From Marisa cornuarietis (lineage: Eukaryota > Mollusca > Gastropoda > Architaenioglossa > Ampullariidae): a DNA stretch of 64,000 nt. This document shows positions 11,789-24,469 of this stretch, in pieces (position 1 is the first letter of the stretch; each line of letters opens with the position of its first letter). Under the pieces are notes generated by a model. The model saw nothing but the letters and a program-made list of their open reading frames with translations. It was not told where the DNA came from and searched no databases. Made by a program: the position numbers and the translations under genes. Location: contig SMMW01000219.1 in the NCBI GenBank assembly GCA_004794655.1, positions 62,001 through 126,000 of the forward strand, written 5' to 3'.

Positions 11789-13268
11789 CTGGAAAAAATA
11801 TATTTATGATGTTCATTTATACACAACACCATCAATTGATGTAACAATGATCCAGAGGTTCTCAGTCGGGGGATATCCCAAAGCAACAGAAAGATTTTTA
11901 AAAGTCAAAATATGCGTTAAATTGGATAAGTTTTAGTTTTATCACAACACTCACTATTAACTAATACAAATGTTTCACCATTTGTTCACGGAACATGTTA
12001 CCTTGTTTATTGTCAAAGAACTGGAGTACTTAAGAAATCTTCTTACTTGAAGTCCCTAAGATGTACTCCATAAACGGAAGACTCACCTTGTCACTGTCTG
12101 TAAGAGTTGCTATGACTGAGAATTCCAACTCGATTTACCTGCACTACAATACGGTGGCCTTGGCCTGTACCTTGGCCTTACCTTATTTTGCAAACTGTTG
12201 TAACCCGAGTTGTCCAGGTCTCAATGCTCAGTACATACACTGCTCTGCTTTCAACCCACTCCTCTCATCCCCTTCTTGCCTTGACAAGTTTGGAACATAT
12301 TTTTGGTTGTGGGAATATTTGATATTGGGTACTGATCTTGAAATTGTGGTATAAGAATTGGGAATTGGAATTTCAAGGATTGGGAATACCTTGGACTTCT
12401 CACTTCTTTCTGTATCTTATCTGATTTAAAATGCGTTTTGTAAATGCAGCGCAGTATATCACCCCCGCCATTTTCTTTCCTACCCGGTGAGCGGGTGGAC
12501 TCCTCCACCCGTCCTTGCCCATTGATCGCTATTGCGTTGTTATTTTGATGATCACGTAAATGCGACGAAGATATTTTTGTTCTCTCAGTATTTCACTTGT
12601 TTTCCAAGAGATGTTTATTGATTGTCAGCAGCGGTTGATTGCTGGCACCGTGAACTGCCAGCTGGAAGACTGGTACTGACAACCGCCAATAATAGTCACT
12701 GTACTATAAACAGCAGGAATATGTCAATATTTTATGTCGCCTTCATAAACGCCACAAACACAACTTCGACAATATCTTTCATTGATATTAGTTTAACAAC
12801 TTGACCAAGCTTTCGTCTGCATTATCATCTGAGACATGCTCTTAGTTTTCTCTGCTGTGTCACACCCACTCCACCCACTCCCCCCACTTCACACATTGTT
12901 GATGACAGATGTGTTACCTACTGCGCCGCTACATTTGCTTCCTGGAAAAGGGGAATACTGAAAGTAGATAATATTTAAAAACAGGGCAGAGGTCCTACAG
13001 AGTTCGCACTCAGGCAGCCAGTACCAGTGGCTGGCACCATGCCAAAACACTCTCATGACCTGTGAGCCTGAGCCTGAGCCTGCAGCCCGAGGTTAGTAGA
13101 CGAAAGACAACAAAGGAGCAATGAAGCAAATCTCCTCATTTACTTCGACAAAATTATCTTGACCTCTGGCAACTATAAACATGTTCTCGGTCAAGGCCGC
13201 ACATACTGGTAAAAAGACTTGTTTTCTTGGCAATGTCTGAGAAAGTAAGCATCTTTCTAGGAACCATT

Positions 13269-13331
<63 letters not shown>

Positions 13332-14225
13332 GCGCAGTATCTCAGCCAAAGGCGGACTCATTTCACTGAACAAGATCACGAACTAGTCACAAAGATGTGG
13401 AAGGGAGACCAATGCCAAGACTGGCTGTGCTCGGCAGTAAAGGGAGATAACTGCAGATTTAACGGTAACGATTCCAGAGAATCAGGGTTAGTAACATCAG
13501 GAGAATACTGAGAAGATATTGAGTAATCTTGAGAATATGAAGAAATGTTATCATATGAAAACTGAGAAAGTGTGATCATCAGTTCAGTTTATTCACAGCA
13601 ACTCAAGCGAGTGAAACAGGGCGGAGTGGAATCCAACTACTAGAGTCCAACAATTTGCACTTCAAACTAACATTCTATACAGTCCAACTGAAAACCAGAA
13701 AAGGAAAAAATCGCAGCAGAAGCACATCTATACTTGAAGATCCAACACTTTTATCCAAATCGAAAGGTCGTATAGATGTCTCGGTTATTTCTACGAAAAA
13801 ATACTAAACGTAGACTCCAATATGTTGACTATAAATGTCCTAATTAACTGAAAACCATAATTATTTTCAGTATTATCATAACAAATATTTGGTCCTAAAT
13901 GACCACAGCAAGTTGCAAGGTAGGTTTTCATTCTTTTTTTTTTTTGGTAAGCACAGTTAATCAGTGATTGCTAAACCATGAAAGCCTTTTTAAAAATATT
14001 AATAAAAGGAAAATCAAAAACTCAGAATAGAAGAGGGCAAGACCAAAAGGCCTCTTAGGATACTGGGAGAAAAATGCATCAGATTTTATTCAGCATTTTT
14101 AACCTAATTAAATCGTCAAGGTTTACATGTTTAACTTTGATTTGTTTTGTTTTTTCTTAATGTCTAAGCCAAATAGATGAAGACGGTAGAATGAGTTAGT
14201 TGTGTAGAAAATGTCTGCCACTTAC
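11789..14225 (-). other. Leader intron of EXD1-like copy A
   Basis: Bounded by the donor of the leader exon (GTAAGTGG on the minus strand at 14225) and an acceptor (TTTTTTCCAG) just upstream of the start codon of copy A. It holds an ATA repeat at 13270-13330. I see no gene; open frames such as 12061-12354 have no recognisable content. Confidence 0.5.
13270..13330. repeat. (AAT)n microsatellite
   Basis: About 20 aat/ata triplets. The Asn run in the overlapping open frame comes from this repeat. Confidence 0.9.
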
Positions 14226-14420
14226 CTGTGTAGGTAAAACCACGAGAAGTTGCTGGCGAAAATGGCGGCGTCACTACTGACTGCTCTACAATCTTTGATA
14301 AAAGTTAATTTAATTAAATGCTATTTTAATTTGATGGTCGGTATACGAGCAAGTCATCCCCAGAAACACAAGCTGCAGTCGTGCCGGCGACTCCTCTACT
14401 GACGACCGGTGATGTCCTCT
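14226..14420 (-). other. Non-coding first exon of EXD1-like copy A (approximate 5' end)
   Basis: Ends TTTTACCTACACAG before the donor GTAAGTGG on the minus strand. It contains AGCAACTTCT, as in the leader exon at the left edge, and a GCCGCCATTTTCG block. The upstream end is set only by the CCAAT box beyond it and is uncertain. Confidence 0.4.
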
Positions 14421-14426
14421 GATTGG
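14421..14426 (-). promoter_or_regulatory. CCAAT box upstream of copy A
   Basis: The minus strand reads GGTCCAATCAGAGG. Next to it is the AAAACGAAAGTCAGTG block that also lies upstream of copy C. The TATA-like box found at the fourth copy and at copy C is not visible here, so the promoters have diverged. Confidence 0.35.
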
Positions 14427-14599
14427 ACCAACCACCCACCCACTGACTTTCGTTTTCTCCTTTTCTAGGAAGAGGATGCCAGGGACACTTCTGTCTGTAC
14501 TTAATTCCCCCCGGATCCCTCGGTTATTTATTGTTATGTTCACCCGACAGTGTGAAACTGCAGCAAATGTTGTATCAGTGAGGACTGTCACAGGCGCAG

Positions 14600-15590
14600 G
14601 TAGTGGGGCGCTATTTTCACACTAACAAAGTTTACCTGACATTTTCTCATCTGCTAACATAAAGGGAGCCGCCATGTCTTGGATAAACCAAACGTCTCCA
14701 GGTCCTCCCCCCACTTCCCGTTGGCACAATTTCTTCGTCTGTTACAAAGTTTAAACTATTTTCCACACCAAATATCATCCTTGCACCTGTTTATACCAAT
14801 AATTCAGAGGTAAATACGAGACTTATGCAGGAAATAGAGTTGTATAGTATCTTAAATACTGAGACATTATGGCAGCGAGCTGTCTGCAAGCAAACACCCA
14901 GGGTCTATACTTTAGTTTTAAATCAGTGGGATGACCAAGTTACCAAAACAGGTTTAAAGTTTTACAGTTGTCAAGCTTTGTTCTCCTGAATAAAACTTTA
15001 GCAGCTGGAGAAACGCACTTGCTATTCGGGATTAATATTTACCACACAAGTTATTACTGCTGCTCAATACATACAAAATGTTCCACAAAACATGTACAGA
15101 TTTTAACGATTTCTTATCTCAAACAAAAATCAGCATTTTTTCTTATCTTGGGCCTAGAGTCTGGAAGAAAATAAATTAAATCCTTCTCTTTCATGCTGTA
15201 TGGCAACTTCCTGCCTGGTCTATGGACACTGGATAATAAAATAAGTAAATTTTAAAAACTCACTTTTATTTGAAATGTATAAAAAAAAGGGTAAAACAAT
15301 TGTTGTCCTTAGTCTCGGGATTTTCGTTCACAAATAATTTAAAATATAAAAATACGGGGGTCCAGGATTGTTTCGAATTCCAAGATTAATGACGACCAAA
15401 CCGAGGTTAATGTAGCAGCTTCCACCGTGAAATATGTCCCATCGTCCACCAATGCTACTTGCTCTGGTGTAACATATCACTTTCCACCACAGTATAGAAT
15501 GTTGGTGTGATAAAATGACCCTTTTTGCCAGGAGAACTACACAAATACAGTCTGTGTGCATCTTCCTGGCCCTGTGGGGGGTCAAAGGAA
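14600..15590. other. Intergenic, no gene recognised
   Basis: A/T-rich sequence between the copy A promoter and the LINE. The minus-strand frame at 15328-15672 includes RNNPGPP, a weak resemblance to ribosome-skipping peptides, but I see no supporting context. Confidence 0.4.
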
Positions 15591-15599
15591 GAGAAACAC

Positions 15600-17415
15600 A
15601 ACTTAAAACAAACCCAAAGCAGCTTCTGAGTACAAAGAAGGAGGTAGGATGTGAGGCTGCAGACCTTGCCAAGTTTTATGCCAGGTTTGATATACAAGAC
15701 TTTACTCGAGAATGTGAATTGATCTGTTCTTCCCTGTCACCATGGGATATCTTAGTGGACGAGAATGCCGTAACATCTTGCCTGTCCCGAATTAATCCCT
15801 TTAAAGCTCCTGGTCCAGACGGCCTAAAAGGACGGGTGCTCAGATCTTGCGCCCAGCAGCTGAGCCCAATGATCACACATTTGTTCCACTTGTTCCTGAA
15901 CAGTCAGTTCTTCCCCAAGCTATGGAAGACCTCAACTATTATTTCAGTGCCAAAAAAGTCACATGCCAAAGAACTAAATGACTTCCGACCAGTGGCCTTG
16001 ACCCCTATTCTTGCTAAGTGCATGGAGAGAGTTGTTTGCAACCAATTAGTCAATGCCATTGCTGATCAACTAGACCCCTACCAGTTTGCATACAAAGCGA
16101 AAAGAGGAGTGGATGATGCCTGTTTGACACTCTACAACCTGGTAGCAAACCATCTGGATGGCACTGGTACATACGTGCGTATCCTGTTCATGGACTTTTC
16201 ATCGGCATTTAATACCATTCAGCCACACCTGCTCTTACAACGTCTCCTAGCACTAAACGTTAACTCAACCCTCGTGCTCTGGATGAGGGAGTTTCTCCGG
16301 GACCGGCCACAACGGGTCAGCATGGGAGGCAAAGTCTCGACCACTCTGATCATAAATACCGGAGCCCCACATGGGGTGTGTTTTGTCCCCGATACTGTTC
16401 TCTGTTTACACTAGTGAAGTCCGGACGGAATTCTCGAATTGTGCCCTATCATTGATTAAGTTTGCAGATGATATGGCATTGGTTGCTCGGCTCAAGGACG
16501 AGAAGTCACTTGCAAGCTATTTCCTCCAGGTTCAAAAATTACACTCATGGTTTGAAGAAAACTTTCTGGTGCTCAATGTCTCTAAAACTAAAGAAGTGGT
16601 CCTTGACAGAAGAAAACATCAACCTGCCCACACCCCTATAATTATTGATAATGAGACAATAGAACAGGTGCAAAGTTTTAGGTACCTCGGCACAGTGCTA
16701 GACAGCAAACTGTCCTTTCAGGAAAACACCAGCATTGTTTCCAGGAAAGCACATCAGCGCCTGTTCCTGCTGAGGCAACTGAGGAATTTCGGTGTCAGCG
16801 GCCCTGTCCTTGAGTCAGTATATCGCAGTCTAATCGAAAGCATCTTAACATTCAATATGTCAGTGTGGTTTGGCGTTCTCTCTCTCAAAGATAAAGCTTG
16901 TTTAATGAGAGTGGTCAAGAGTGCCAGCAAGATCATTGGTTCTCCACAAAGACCTTTAGGTGATTTATACATCAAGGCTGTGAGGTTAAAGGCCGTCAGA
17001 ATCATCACAGACCCTCTCACCCACTACATCGCCACTTCCACATGTTACCCTCTGGCCGCAGATGGAAGCAAGTGGTCGCCAGGAAGAGTGCCTTTGCCAA
17101 GTCATTCTTACCAACCGCAATAGCACTCCTGAACAGGACTAACAAATGTACCTAGCCTGAATGTCTGTGGGTGTGTGTGTGTGTGTGTGTAAGAGAGGAA
17201 GAGAATGTGTATCTGCTAACTGTCTTAGGTGTGCGAGGGCTAAGCATGAGTGTAACTGTATGAGTGTATGAGGTGTGATCGTAATTTTTTTTTCAGTTTA
17301 TTATGTATCCTTTTCTCCAGTTAACTGTGGGAGCTCCCAGCAACAAAGGAAAATTTCTATCTCTGTTGTGACCAGACATAGACAATAAAGATGTATTGTA
17401 TTGTATTGCATTGTA
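15600..17415 (+). mobile_element. 5'-truncated Rex1/CR1-like LINE with frameshifted reverse transcriptase
   Basis: Two overlapping frames (15515-16414 and 16371-17123) together cover most of a non-LTR reverse transcriptase. Visible motifs are FKAPGPDGL, DFRPVALTPILAKCMERV, FMDFSSAFNTI, the GAPHG turn, the catalytic FADD at about 16470, and the SKTKEVVLD and FRYLGTVLDSKLSF blocks. This order and the DFSSAFNTI wording are typical of Rex1/Babar elements of the CR1/jockey group. The frame breaks near 16370, where there is an extra G in a G run, and again near 17045. The tail ends with AATAAA and TATTG pentamers at 17385-17415. The copy is dead and has lost its 5' end, including any endonuclease region. 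Confidence 0.85.
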
Positions 17416-17524
17416 AGAAGTGAAGTGTGATTGAGAATTGTGAAACTTAATTGAGAGCCAGTGCTGGACCATTGAGAAGGGAATGACACAGGGTGACACA
17501 AAAGGCTTACAAACTACTAAAGAC

Positions 17525-18010
17525 CCTCATTAAAACAGACCAACACAAGATCTCAGTCATCAAGACAGCGATGGCCACTATCTCACAGGAAGCATTGCTG
17601 TACTCAACTTAGGGACTGAGTAATTATTGTAAAGATCTGCACAACTTCCAGTTGAAGACAGATACAAACATCTTTCAAACAACCGGACTAGAACCAGCAA
17701 ACCTTCAGACCTACCAGTCCTACGAGAAGAGGTGGAAAGAGCTGTACACTGTGTGAAGAGAGGAAAGTCACCCGGGGTTGACCTCGTCCTCTCTGAGCTA
17801 CCTGAGCAAGGTGGGGAGGAAACAACCAAGGCCCTCACTACAGCGATGAAAAACGAAGAAACTGTCAAGGCGTTAGACTGGCCGAAGAAAGTTGAAATCA
17901 GTAAGATAAACAATAAAACAGATAAAAGACAATAGGTAAGCAAACAGTCCAACACAATGCCGAAGACACCATCAAGACTTGTGGGTCCATACAATGGCAC
18001 TGGAGGCACA
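17525..18010 (+). mobile_element. RTE-like LINE fragment
   Basis: One frame reads DLPVLREEVERAVHCVKRGK then SPGVDLVLSEL, followed by GGEETTKALTTAM. This is the region before the reverse-transcriptase palm in RTE-type and related elements. Stops lie on both sides. It abuts the end of the Rex1-like copy, so the two form a nested or adjacent relic cluster between copies A and B of the exonuclease-like genes. Confidence 0.6.
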
Positions 18011-18019
18011 ACAGTTCTT

Positions 18020-19020
18020 GAACTGGATGTTTCAAATCATGGTCGCAAACGATGTGGTAGAATATTGGGGACCCTTAATCAACGAAAAAGTCAGTCTCAT
18101 CTATCTACTCAAAAAGAAAAAAAGGTAGAAAGGCAGACGAGAACCACAAGCTGATGATAAGACCAGGACAGATCGTGAACAAAACAGAAAAACTCAGAGC
18201 TGCCTCACTCAGCTTGTTAAGCAAGAGGACATCACTCTGATACTCATTTATCTCATGTATTTCTCTTTTAAAAGAAGTTTTATAAGAAAAAAGTGTAACA
18301 TTTTATTATTTCTATATATTGCTATTTTAAATCAAGTTCAATCGTAACCTTTATAATAGATTTATAATTGATCATAATAGATAGAAATTAACAGTTTTTG
18401 CAGGCAGCTTCATTCTGTGAGTATAATGAAATTCGTCACTAAGCGAGAAACTACAAACTGGGGACCTAAGACAAGCGCATGAACAAATACATGTATGTCA
18501 AATCTTTCACAGAATAGTCTAGAACCACCTTATCATTACAGGCGTGCTTTAGAATGTTTTTTAATCACATAACATTGTCTGAGAGGTTCAGAATTGTAAA
18601 ATGTTACTAAAGATGGAGAAGGATGGAGTTGTGGTTGTGGTGGACGAGAATGAAAAAGGAAGAAGGAATTAAAAAGCATTACCCACAGGTGGATGACCAG
18701 ATCCCAAGTGTAAGATATACCCAGAGGTGTATGTCCGAGCCACAAGTGTAAAATATAAGACGAAATGTTAGACGACCTACACATCTTCATTTTATGGTCA
18801 CTCCTACTTAAAACACTTTGATTGCTATAATCTGCCATCAGCCTGCAGTCAGGGTTGAGTCTGTTGTCTGAGAGACGTTCGTGGTTTCAGTCGTAGCTGT
18901 AGTCTAAGTGGTAGAGATACAGGTGTGCTGTCTCAGCTTCATGGTCACAGGTGTGGCGTTTGAGTTCGATAATCCAAGGTGTGAGGAGTCAGTTTCAGGT
19001 GTAGTCTTCACTGCTTGGTA
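18020..19020. other. 3' flank of EXD1-like copy B; no gene recognised
   Basis: A/T-rich sequence. A possible minus-strand AATAAA is present near 18302, about 700 bp past the stop of copy B. The segment probably holds its 3' UTR. Confidence 0.35.
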
Positions 19021-20660
19021 TTATTCATCGTCATAGTTACAATTCCTACGACGGGGCGGCCTGACTACTAGTCCCGCAGCCTCCAGATCTCTCAGGAAGT
19101 TTTGAGCCTTCGTCTGCAGTCGAGTGGGAGCATCCCTTCCCCCGAGGAAGTATCGAAGTTTGTTCTCGTAGCCTGGGTTGATCTGGAAAGCGGGTGGGTT
19201 ATCACTGAACCGTTGCATGTTGTAGTCGAGGCTGTCTTCCTGCTGCAGCCAGTACAGACGCAGCACGACTGGGGTCACGGTGGGGTCATGTTCACCTCGA
19301 GGATGAAGGCGTTTGCACAGGAAATGTTTTTCGAAGATTCTCACGTGCTGGATGGGAGTCTGCATGTTGTATTTCTTCTCCATGTCTTTCAGTAGGATTT
19401 TGTCCAGTCGCCGTCCGATTCCTATTGCCAGCTGCTTCAGAGCATCATCTCCTGCCTGATGTATGCTTATGTGGATGAGTCTGCACATGGCAGTGTTAGG
19501 AACAATGCTGTCTCCCTGAAAAGGGATGTAAACCTATTAGCAGGTCTAGCGGATTGTATGTCGACCTTTATCTGCTGTTCTAGTCAAAATAAATAATACA
19601 TTATTTGGAGCATCATCAGTTTAGTTTTCATATAAAATGAGACGACGGATGGCATACACTTCCATCGTCATAATCATCATACATCTATCCATCCATCCCT
19701 GATTAAATACCAGCCGAAACCCAAGCAAGAAGTCCACCCATGGGACCGGTCCGCTGATATCTGTCGTCGTGGCTTCTCTGCTTATATTAATAATTCAAAT
19801 AATAATCTTTAGGTACCATAGGCACATAAACATACCTAAGTTTATAAATACAATTTTCATAACATCTTATGATCTATTCCACCAAACGATACTACGTTGT
19901 TCCTCGCATCCTGTACGAGTTTACCTTTTCATCGAGCTCTTTCCTTATTCCCTCCACCTGACCTGTGAGACTTTGAACCTTCAAGTCTCTGATGTTTGGC
20001 GGTAGTCCCTCTTTCTCCAGATGATCCCACCTCAACCACCTAATGGCTTTCAACACGTCCTGTGTGAGACAGAGGCTAAACTATCAGGTAGACATCGCAC
20101 CTATATCTTCAGGTGAAGATACGGGTACAACTTGAGGCTCAGTTTCATATAAACGAACTAAACTTTCAGGTTGAGATACAGAGTGAAACATAATCATTAC
20201 TTTGATATATAGACAAGGACGAAAACGTTAATCTTTTTATAGAATGTTAATTTATTCATATTTATATAATAAAATTTAAAGTTTAAACACTTTTTAAGCT
20301 TGTGAGAGATATATAATTATATATATATATATATATTGTCATGAAAGTTATTTTAAATCATTATTTAAGGCTGGGGGAAAAGTGACATAATGTGACCATA
20401 GCCAAGTGTTCAAAGTCACTTTAAGTTGACTTATTTTACCTCGTCCGTTATGTCAGACAGACTGTCTGGAGTCCTGGTGGTCCTCGCAAAGTTTTGAAGA
20501 ATCTCAAGAACCAGGGCCTCAACGGCTTCTTTGAGTCTGTCTTTCACATCTCTATCCATCGCCGACTCCATCTGCTGACTGATTCGAGCGGTCACCTGTC
20601 TGGTCAGACCTTTCTCATCAACAAGCCTGGAGTTGAACAAAGCAAGCTTGGACTGAAATC

Positions 20661-20727
<67 letters not shown>

Positions 20728-22223
20728 TCCATTGCCTTCTTTATCTCAGAATTACAATAGAGTTAAAACAGTTGTAACATTTACTCCTTTATTGTCATAT
20801 AGACTTCTGGTATCAGGACCAGGACGTCCTGACTTGCGCAGTAGATCATTTCCGGTGTCATTGGACGCTTGGCCCAGAGTTCTCCTTCCCTCTTTGACCA
20901 ATTCATCTGTGATAACAGAGTTATGAACTATTATCATATTAGTACATTTCAATGAATAGCACATTACTGACGAGGTTAGACTAAGCACCGACATATCACA
21001 ATATCTGGGTGGAGGGACCAGCTCTCTGTCATTTTGTCTAATGCGTGGATTTATGTCGACTTTTGGTGTCGCCTACTTACCTTAGTGATGGGAAACAAAC
21101 CAGCAGCGAGCTTTGAATATAGTCTAGAACAGAGAGATTCTACTCTCGAAAAGTCTGGAAATTCTGGACTGGTGTATAGTTTTTGCTGCTTGTTCTTCTG
21201 GGAAACTCTTGCAGGAAAATGATGACACACTCTGGTCTTTTTGTTGATGCTAAGGAAACTGACAAGAGCGATAAGCAGAAAAAGGCAAGTCATTGAACAT
21301 ACCCAGATGTGTGCACATCAAAAGATATTTTGAGTCAAAGAATATTTCACCCAGGAACACGCTTCGTCAGATTTTCAAAACACAGCAGAAAGCAGATTTT
21401 CAGATAACTTGCCCCCAAATCCATTGTGTCCTCCAGCAACTGGACTTTCTGTGGGCAGTAGAGTCCACACACCTTGACCCTCTTCATGCGTCTGGGAAAC
21501 CGTCGACCCTCCGCTCGCTGCAGCTCCATGTGAGCCAGCTGCGTGTCAAACACGTTGTGCAGCTGCACCCCGAACTGCCAGTACAGCGCCTCTGCAATAG
21601 TCGTGCTGGAGTGCATCACCTGGTGAGTGAGAAAAAGCAGATAAAATGTTTTTAAATTTTACAGTCGTGTTCGTGTAACCTTGTAAACATTGTATCAACA
21701 GAATCTACTCGCTGTAAAATGCAGGTTGCTATTAACAGTCACATCTGCTGATACGGGAAGTTCTTTTGTCATAGTTTGCTTAATAGTTTCCCCGCTGTTA
21801 CAATCATCATTCTAGAAAAATGTATAAAATCTGTCTACCTCTAATAACATGACCTACTGTCTGTGGAGAGTGGTACAATAAATAATGACGACAAATCGTT
21901 TAGATAAAGAAAAGATCTACTCCTCATCACAATTCACACCTCAGTCGAGGTGCACACTTGCACTCAGTTCTCACCTTCACAATTGTATCACTTTCCAGAA
22001 TGGCTTTAAGTCCTCCGGTCTTAAGAATTCTTGGCTCAGTGAGGACATCAAATAAATAGACCTGTCCGTCCTTTGTTCCTATCTGGAGGAGAGTGAAAGG
22101 ACCGGTCTTCTTGAGGTTCACACCTTTCCCATCAACAGCCAGGTAATCTTCTACTCTGAGCTCTTGTAGCGCGCGATCACACTTTTCCACGGTGTCGACG
22201 ATTTCGACTTCTGAGTAAGCCAT
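19021..22223 (-). CDS. EXD1-like exonuclease-domain protein, copy B, catalytic residues lost
   Basis: Six coding exons: 21975-22223, 21413-21619, 20785-20906, 20440-20626, 19925-20059 and 19021-19515, giving 464 aa. The first five have the same lengths as in copies A and C. Alignment to copy A is gap-free through residue 192. The frame is fully open, but the active site is gutted: motif I is DGK (E33 to K33), the motif II aspartate is I91 (STTIAEAL), and the motif III tyrosine is C175 (YCASQD). It is therefore predicted to be a non-catalytic paralogue, as reported for EXD1 itself in mouse and silkworm. Intron 2 begins with GC (GGG then GCAAGT), which keeps the exon at 207 nt. The C-terminal domain matches that of A, but the acidic tail is reduced to NYDDE. 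Confidence 0.78.
20309..20337. repeat. (TA)n microsatellite in intron 4 of copy B
   Basis: About 29 bp of alternating TA. Confidence 0.85.
20664..20725. repeat. (AC)n microsatellite in intron 3 of copy B
   Basis: About 31 AC dinucleotides, starting some 38 bp from the acceptor of exon 4. It lies in the same intron end where copy A has a minisatellite. Confidence 0.9.
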
Positions 22224-22747
22224 GGTGTGATTCTGAAATGAAATATACTCATGATGTGCATTAATTTACGACAGTATTAAAGATCAAAACTTTAGACAGA
22301 TGTGCTTGGACCTCAGTGATGACTTTAACATACAGACAGCTGTGTAGGTTGGAGCAGGTTGAAAATATGTCCACCAAGACAGTTCTGCAAATCTGTCATC
22401 ACATTTTGAAGACCTGCCTGTGCATCTGACTGGAAACTTCAGCCTCCTGAATACCTCCCCCAAACACACTCAGCAGAATGGTTTATGTGTGACTGTGACA
22501 GGGAGGAGAGGGTTGCTTTATGCCTTCTGCATGCTGCGCCCTGTACACTGCCATCCACTGCCATCCACTGCCATCCACTGACAGCAACTGACAGCAACTG
22601 ACTGATAACTTAGTCGCCAGGCCAGCAGTTATCGGGTTTGCAATTCACTCGAAAGCATGTACCTGTAGTACCCCGTACATACTAGAAAGGTAGTGGAGGA
22701 GCCATAACAATCATAAAAAAAATCATCATAAAAAATCTGTCACTTGC

Positions 22748-22858
22748 CTGCGAGACTCAAGACGAAGAGGCTGCGTGCAGTAGAAAGTTTTGACAACTGG
22801 CGAGGGTTTCTGTAAATATTTTGACCACAAGTCTCTCAAGACTACACGTTGTGTGTTA
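22748..22858 (-). other. Non-coding first exon of EXD1-like copy B
   Basis: On the minus strand the exon ends GAGTCTCGCAG and is followed by GCAAGTG, a consensus GC donor. The matching acceptor TTTCATTTCAG lies just before AATCACACC and the start codon at 22223. The 5' end is estimated from the TATA box. Confidence 0.5.
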
Positions 22859-22883
22859 CGCAGGACAGGCGAGAGTCAGACGG

Positions 22884-22893
22884 TTATATAAGC
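22884..22893 (-). promoter_or_regulatory. TATA box of copy B
   Basis: The minus strand reads GCTTATATAACC, about 25-30 bp upstream of the estimated start of the leader exon. It is the clearest TATA box among the copies. Confidence 0.5.
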
Positions 22894-22899
22894 TCAAGC

Positions 22900-23766
22900 C
22901 ATTATCTTTTAACTGAAATTCCGCCCCCCCTTCCAGGAAGAAAAGGTGGGATTTAGGTTTCTTAACAGCTTGGCACTAGGCTGCGTCACGTGACCTCCAT
23001 AGACCAATCATGAGACGATCTTGGCGATAAAGTCAAAATACAATTTTAAAAAACAGGTCTCACGTGATATCATCAAGTGACATTGTGCTCATTCCAATAA
23101 AGATTGCATAATAGTATACAAATACTTTCTCTGTTATGAGTTGTCCATGTTTACAACTTTTTATCAAATGACTTCATCATCGAGAAGAGATTAGCTCGGT
23201 CCTCTAGTACTGTGATGCTGTCAGCAACGAGTCAGCAACGAAAATAACACGATGTGGGAAGCAATATCGACATCACAATGTTAGGCAGGGAAGCAGCACA
23301 AAATAACAGTTAAAGTTGACCCTAGATTGAATGTCTAGTCACATGGTATTCCAAGTGATGTACACCTTGGGTACAGTCCATCCTCTTGTTTAGTGAAGTC
23401 GCACAGTCATGTACACCACGCTGCAACATGTAAACAAGAGGATAGTTATGCAGCCTAGTATCTTAATATTTTAATATTAATTTTTTTCAGAAAAGGTGGG
23501 TTGATTGTTATAAACAGTATTTTAGTGCACTTACAGATAGTAACAGGTATCAGCGCATCGTACATTAAACCACTTGTAGTGTACTTATGAAATAAATTCT
23601 TGATCGGACAATAACCAAACTTTTACCAGATTTATATTGAAGGGGTTTTTCGTAATTGCACAACAGCCATCCGCCTGAGGATTGCAATACCTAAAGCAGT
23701 GGTGGTCAGCCGGACAGACCGGTCAGACTGGTTGATTGGTTTATGTGCTTCTACATTGAGGACAAG
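22900..23766. other. Intergenic, no gene recognised
   Basis: A/T-rich sequence upstream of copy B, without an open frame or repeat that I can name. Confidence 0.4.
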
Positions 23767-23924
23767 GGGCGCCCGGTAGTGTGGTGGTTATAACACTCGC
23801 AGTGAGCGGCTCGGGGTTCAGATCTGGGTGTCGGGGTTTTACTCCAGGTACTCCGGTTTCCTCCCCCTCCCTCTGGAAGCACTTTTCTAATAAATAAACC
23901 AAGCAGCCAACCAACCAACACTGA
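23767..23924 (+). mobile_element. tRNA-derived SINE, family 2, plus orientation
   Basis: The tRNA-like head GTAGTGTGGTGGTTATAACA is followed by a B box GGGGTTCAGATCTGG. Then comes the tail ACTCCAGGTACTCCGGTTTC, CTCCC, AAGCACTTTTCTAATAAATA and CCAACCAACC. The same tail occurs at 44085-44185 and 57450-57567. Confidence 0.7.
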
Positions 23925-24120
23925 GGACATTCCGGCGCTATGACAGAGAGGGGCTGTGGAGGTGGGTGAAGAAAACCGTAGTACCCAGAGAAAACCCTAA
24001 CGTCTAACCCTGCGAACAGGTAACATGCAGGGAGTGTCCCAAGAGATCTGAACCCACAACCTTTTCATTGCAGGGATGACAAGCGATTGTCTTAACTACT
24101 GCCCTACCATGCGCCCCAAC
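23925..24120 (-). mobile_element. tRNA-derived SINE, family 2, minus orientation
   Basis: Read on the minus strand it begins GGGGCGCATGGTAGGGCAGT, then GTTAAGACAATCGC, a B-box-like GTGGGTTCAGATCTC, and a GGGTTTTCTCTGGGTACTAC tail. It lies tail-to-tail with the plus-strand copy, so the two may form an inverted pair in a transcript. Confidence 0.65.
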
Positions 24121-24469
24121 CAGGCAGGACTTAAAGCACCTCTGTGGCTAGCCTTGTTAGCTGATGCGTACATTCATCCACACTCTTTCTGTCCCCTTCT
24201 CCCGGCGACTGGTGAGCTCAAGCAGTAAAGTACAGGGAAGGAACTGAACTCATTGCACGCATCCACAAATAAAACGCCAAAGGAAAGTGTCAATGGCAAT
24301 TCTTGCAAATATAATAACTAAATGTATCTGTCCTTTGTTTGTTGTTAACATTCCCATTAGACAAAAAAGCATTGCAAGCACTTCAGCTGTAGACTGTAGT
24401 CGTTCAGGTGTTAATCAGATATCACTACACTTGTTTCTCCGTTCCACGCTTTCTCCCCTTTTCTTTCCT

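Noticed and set aside
15328..15672. Minus-strand frame with INLGIRNNPGPP, like a 2A skipping peptide
   Set aside because: The acidic D-x-E part of the 2A motif is missing, no coding context follows, and it overlaps the LINE on the opposite strand.
17578..18009. 143-codon minus-strand open frame
   Set aside because: It is antisense to an RTE-like reverse-transcriptase relic on the plus strand.
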